Positions 5,215-8,042 of a DNA stretch of 8,042 bases are shown here, in pieces. Source of the stretch: Deltaproteobacteria bacterium (lineage in GTDB: Bacteria > Desulfobacterota_B > Binatia > Bin18); NCBI GenBank assembly GCA_012271025.1, contig JAAXHF010000273.1, forward strand, positions 1 to 8,042, written 5' to 3'. The notes under the pieces are model-generated. The model was given only the letters and a program-made list of their open reading frames with translations, made no database searches and was not told where the DNA came from. The position numbers were made by a program, and so were the translations under genes. The number at the start of each line of letters is the position of its first letter. The stretch's first letter is position 1.

Positions 5215-7069
5215 AGTGGACGATCACGCCCTGGGCGGCGTCCGTATCGGGCTGGTCGGCCGGGAAGGCGATCGCCCGCAGCTCCTCGCCGGTCAGGGTT
5301 TCCTTGTCCAGCAGGGCTCGCGCGGCGTCCTTCAAGACCTGGGTCTTGGCGCGCAGCAGGGCGGTTACCCGCGCGTACTGGGCGTCGATGATGCGCCGGA
5401 TTTCGGTGTCAATCGCCCGCGCGGTTTCCTCGCTGTAGTCGCCCGGACCCGGGCTCTGACCGTTTTGCAGAAACATCGGCTGCTGGTCTTGATCGAAGCT
5501 GATCTGGCCCAGCTGCTCGCTCATGCCGTAGGCTTTGATCATGTTCTTGGCGATGTCGGTGGCTTTGAGCAGATCGTCCCGCGCGCCGGTTGAGATCTCC
5601 TGGTAGATGATCTCCTCGGCGACCCGGCCGCCCAGGTACACGGCGATTTTGTTCTCCAACTCGGATTTGGTGATCACAAAGCGGTCTTCAGTCGGCAGCT
5701 GTAGGGTATAGCCCAGGGCGGCCACGCCACGCGGGATGATGGAGATCTTCTGGACCTCGTCGCTACCCGGCAGCGACAGGGAGACCAGGGCGTGGCCGAT
5801 CTCGTGGTGGGCGACGCGCTCTTTTTCGGCCTGGTTGAGGACCCGGTTCTTTTTTTCCAGGCCGGCGATCACCCGCTCAACCGCCTCCTGTAGCTCGGGC
5901 AGACCGACCGAGTCCTTGCTCATGCGGACCGCCAGCAGCGCGGCTTCGTTGATGATGTTGGCCAGGTCGGCCCCGGCAAAGCCGGGGGTCATGGCCGCCA
6001 CCACGTCAAGGTCGGCGTCCGGGTCGAGCTGTACATTGCGGGAGTGGACCTTGAGAATCTCCAGCCGCCCGATCTTGTCCGGCCGATCAACCACCACGTG
6101 GCGATCAAAGCGTCCGGCCCGCAGCAGCGCCTGGTCCAGAATTTCCGGCCGGTTGGTGGCGGCCATCAGGATCACCCCGGTGCGCTGATCGAAGCCGTCC
6201 ATCTCGACCAGCAGCTGGTTCAGAGTCTGTTCGCGCTCTTCGTGGGAGACCGGGCCGACGCCCCGCGCCTTGCCCAGGGCGTCCAGCTCGTCGACAAAAA
6301 TAATACACGGCGCCTTTTCCTTGGCCTGGACAAACAGGTCGCGCACCCGGGCCGCGCCCACCCCGACGAACATCTCCACGAACTCCGAGCCGCTGATCGA
6401 AAAGAACGGCACGCTGGCCTCACCGGCCACGGCTTTGGCCAGCAGGGTCTTGCCCGTCCCCGGCGGACCGACCAGCAGGATGCCCTTGGGGATTTTGCCG
6501 CCCAGCCGGGCGAACTTTTCGGGTGTCTTCAGAAAGGCGATCACCTCCTGGAGTTCGGTCTTGGCCTCGTCCACACCGGCCACGTCGTTGAAGGTGACCT
6601 TGACATCCTGCTCCATGTAGACCTTGGCCTTGCTCTTGCCAATCGACATGAAGCCGCCGCCCAGACCCTGTTTTTGGGCAAAGCGGCGCATGAAGAACAG
6701 CCAGATGCCGACGAACAGCAGCACCGGGACGATCCACGACAGGAAATCGCGCAGAAAGGTCGTCTCGATTTCCCCGGCATAGCGGATCCCGCTGGAGGCC
6801 AGTTTGTCGGCCAGGTCGGGTTCGACCCGAATGGTCACAAACTGCTGCGGCTGGCCTTCCAGGGGCCGCTTCAGCGTGCCCTGGATATAGTTGTTGGAGA
6901 TCCGGATTTCTTCGATCAGATCCTCGTCAAGGTAAGCCTGGAACTGGCTGTAGGGAATCTGTTCGATCCGGGTGGCCTGGAGCCACAGGTTGTGCAGCAG
7001 AATCACCCCCCACAGAGCGATAAATACATACCAGATATTAAAACGGATCTTCTGGTCCATTTTCTTCAT
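5207..7069 (-). CDS. ftsH: ATP-dependent zinc metalloprotease FtsH
   Basis: FtsH is a hexameric inner-membrane AAA+ protease that extracts and degrades membrane and regulatory proteins. At 620 residues the length is typical. Order of domains: TM1 about 12-30, a periplasmic domain about 31-108, TM2 about 109-127, AAA+ domain with Walker A GPPGTGKT (201-208), pore motif FVG (234-236), Walker B IIFVDEL (256-262) and second-region-of-homology arginines 317, 320 and 323. The protease domain has HEIGH at 422-426 (His422, Glu423, His426), a conservative variant of HEAGH, and Asp499 in [10 protein letters not shown] as the probable third zinc ligand. All catalytic residues are present. The N-terminus around FNIWYVF resembles FtsH paralogues that begin close to this motif, so Met4 (7058-7060) is an alternative start; the only good AGGAG (7085-7089) is 15 nt from the chosen ATG, which is long. 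It follows cobQ after 31 bp on the same strand and converges on the permease. Confidence 0.96.
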   Translation of the reverse strand: MKKMDQKIRFNIWYVFIALWGVILLHNLWLQATRIEQIPYSQFQAYLDEDLIEEIRISNNYIQGTLKRPLEGQPQQFVTIRVEPDLADKLASSGIRYAGEIETTFLRDFLSWIVPVLLFVGIWLFFMRRFAQKQGLGGGFMSIGKSKAKVYMEQDVKVTFNDVAGVDEAKTELQEVIAFLKTPEKFARLGGKIPKGILLVGPPGTGKTLLAKAVAGEASVPFFSISGSEFVEMFVGVGAARVRDLFVQAKEKAPCIIFVDELDALGKARGVGPVSHEEREQTLNQLLVEMDGFDQRTGVILMAATNRPEILDQALLRAGRFDRHVVVDRPDKIGRLEILKVHSRNVQLDPDADLDVVAAMTPGFAGADLANIINEAALLAVRMSKDSVGLPELQEAVERVIAGLEKKNRVLNQAEKERVAHHEIGHALVSLSLPGSDEVQKISIIPRGVAALGYTLQLPTEDRFVITKSELENKIAVYLGGRVAEEIIYQEISTGARDDLLKATDIAKNMIKAYGMSEQLGQISFDQDQQPMFLQNGQSPGPGDYSEETARAIDTEIRRIIDAQYARVTALLRAKTQVLKDAARALLDKETLTGEELRAIAFPADQPDTDAAQGVIVHSG

Positions 7070-7100
7070 GGGCTAATTCTAAGGCTCCTGAGGGGGTGCA

Positions 7101-8042
7101 TCAAGTCTCTGTGGCAGATAGCCGGCCCGAACGGGTCAGGTCGGGGCTGCGCGCGGCTCCGAGCAGGGCATTGATGTCCAGGGCTGCGGACAGGCTGTCG
7201 GCCAGCTCGTCGAGAGCCGTCTCGACGCTGACCTCGTAGTCCAGGCTTGAGGCGGTATGGCTGCGGATACGCTCCAGCCAGGCGCGACGGTAGCCGTCGT
7301 TGGCGAACAGACCGTGCAGGTAGGTGCCTTCGAGCCGCCCGTCCTGGCTGCGCGCGCCGTCGGCGCCGGTCTCAAGCTGAAACAGTGGCCGCTCCAGGGC
7401 TGGCCCCTGGGATTGACCCATGTGGATCTCGTAGCCGGCAACCGGGGCGTCGGTCAGGACGCAGCGTCCCCGGGCGGGGCGGACGGTTTTCTCCGCGATC
7501 ATCGTGGTCTCAAGCGCGAACAGGCCCAGCCCGTCCACCGAACCGCCCGGGCCGTCCACCCCGGCCGGATCGTGGACGTGGCGGCCCAGCATCTGGAATC
7601 CGCCGCACAGCCCCAGCACCCGGCCGCCGCTTCTGACGTGGGCCATGATGTCATGGTCCCAGCCCTGGGCACGCAAAAAGGCCAGATCGCCGATGGTCGA
7701 TTTGGTGCCGAACAGGATGATGACATCCACGTCACGCGGAATCGGTCGTCCGGGCGGCACAAAGCTGAAATCGACCTGCGGCTCCAGGCGCAGCGGGTCG
7801 GCGTCGTCAAAGTTGGCGATGCGGGACAGCATCGGGGCGGCAATCCGAACCCGTCCGGGCTGCGTCGGGTAGAGCTGGGGCAGGGGTACGGCGTCTTCGG
7901 CCGGCAGGCGCGAGGCGGCCGCAGTCCAGGGGATGAGGCCAAAGCACGGCCAGCCGGTACGCTGCTCAATGACTGCAATGCCGGCCTCGAACAGGCTCGG
8001 CTCACCCCGGAACTTGTTGACCGCAAAGCCGACGATCAGGGC
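7101..8042 (-). CDS. cobQ: Cobyric acid synthase CobQ, C-terminal 313 residues
   Basis: CobQ amidates the b, d, e and g side chains of adenosylcobyrinic acid a,c-diamide with glutamine and ATP, in cobalamin biosynthesis in the cytoplasm. The gene continues past the right edge, so about the first third (much of the dethiobiotin-synthetase-like ATP domain) is missing. Visible motifs: GFAVNKFRGEPSLFEAG near the cut end, LPAEDAVP, MLSRIANFDDADPL, then the class I glutamine amidotransferase domain with GLCGGFQMLG. The nucleophile is Cys146 of the fragment (codon 7605-7607). GYEIHMG follows, and GTYLHGLF carries the probable catalytic His243 (codon 7314-7316). The GTKST motif is preceded by ILF where ILP is usual, a small deviation. 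All expected glutaminase residues are present, so the enzyme is probably active. Internal Met 7832 is not the start, because homologous sequence continues upstream to the edge. Confidence 0.95.
   Translation of the reverse strand, partial: ALIVGFAVNKFRGEPSLFEAGIAVIEQRTGWPCFGLIPWTAAASRLPAEDAVPLPQLYPTQPGRVRIAAPMLSRIANFDDADPLRLEPQVDFSFVPPGRPIPRDVDVIILFGTKSTIGDLAFLRAQGWDHDIMAHVRSGGRVLGLCGGFQMLGRHVHDPAGVDGPGGSVDGLGLFALETTMIAEKTVRPARGRCVLTDAPVAGYEIHMGQSQGPALERPLFQLETGADGARSQDGRLEGTYLHGLFANDGYRRAWLERIRSHTASSLDYEVSVETALDELADSLSAALDINALLGAARSPDLTRSGRLSATET

Noticed and set aside
6044..7174. 376-codon open frame on the plus strand opposite ftsH
   Set aside because: It lies antisense to highly conserved FtsH coding sequence and shows no domain of its own.
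1..8042. CRISPR array, tRNA or rRNA genes, phage or defence system
   Set aside because: No regularly spaced direct repeats, cloverleaf-like segments, rRNA sequence or recognised defence protein domains were seen.

Overview
The window is GC-rich chromosomal DNA (a sample line in the permease gene is 68% G+C) from a bacterium that makes its own cobamides and carries a divergent luciferase-like flavin oxidoreductase/amidohydrolase pair. Such pairs are common in metabolically versatile uncultivated soil and marine lineages (Tectomicrobia/Entotheonella-like, Binatota-like and similar) and also occur in Proteobacteria and Actinobacteria. The taxonomic placement is inference only; there is no rRNA or other marker gene here. 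FtsH has a bacterial membrane-protease architecture.

Layout. 1-518 (minus): 5' part of an LLM-class flavin-dependent oxidoreductase. 519-717: shared divergent promoter region with nested inverted repeats. 718-1881 (plus): Amidohydro_2 (ACMSD-like) metal-dependent hydrolase or decarboxylase. 1898-1976: REP/BIME-like double-hairpin palindrome. About 1990-3134: decayed IS630-family insertion sequence whose transposase needs a -1 shift at an A6 run and has an in-frame TGA about 41 codons before its natural end. 3117-3459: lower-GC stretch (about 48%) with several short palindromes and one doubtful minus-strand ORF. 3475-5196 (plus): NCS2-type (xanthine/uracil permease family) transporter fused to a C-terminal RsbW/histidine-kinase-like ATPase-fold domain. 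5207-7069 (minus): FtsH. 7101-8042 (minus): cobyric acid synthase CobQ, cut by the window end.

Three units are visible. The oxidoreductase and amidohydrolase read away from a common control region and may work on the same class of organic substrate. The IS plus AT-richer segment is an accessory insertion between that unit and the permease. The permease converges on ftsH, and an 8-bp hairpin contains the stop codons of both genes. cobQ and ftsH follow one another on the minus strand with 31 bp between them and are probably co-transcribed, although their functions are unrelated.

The best candidate for something unusual is the permease fusion: a divergent NCS2 membrane domain, lacking the usual substrate-signature residues, joined to a degenerate anti-sigma-factor-like domain. 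No complete new defence or mobile system is evident.
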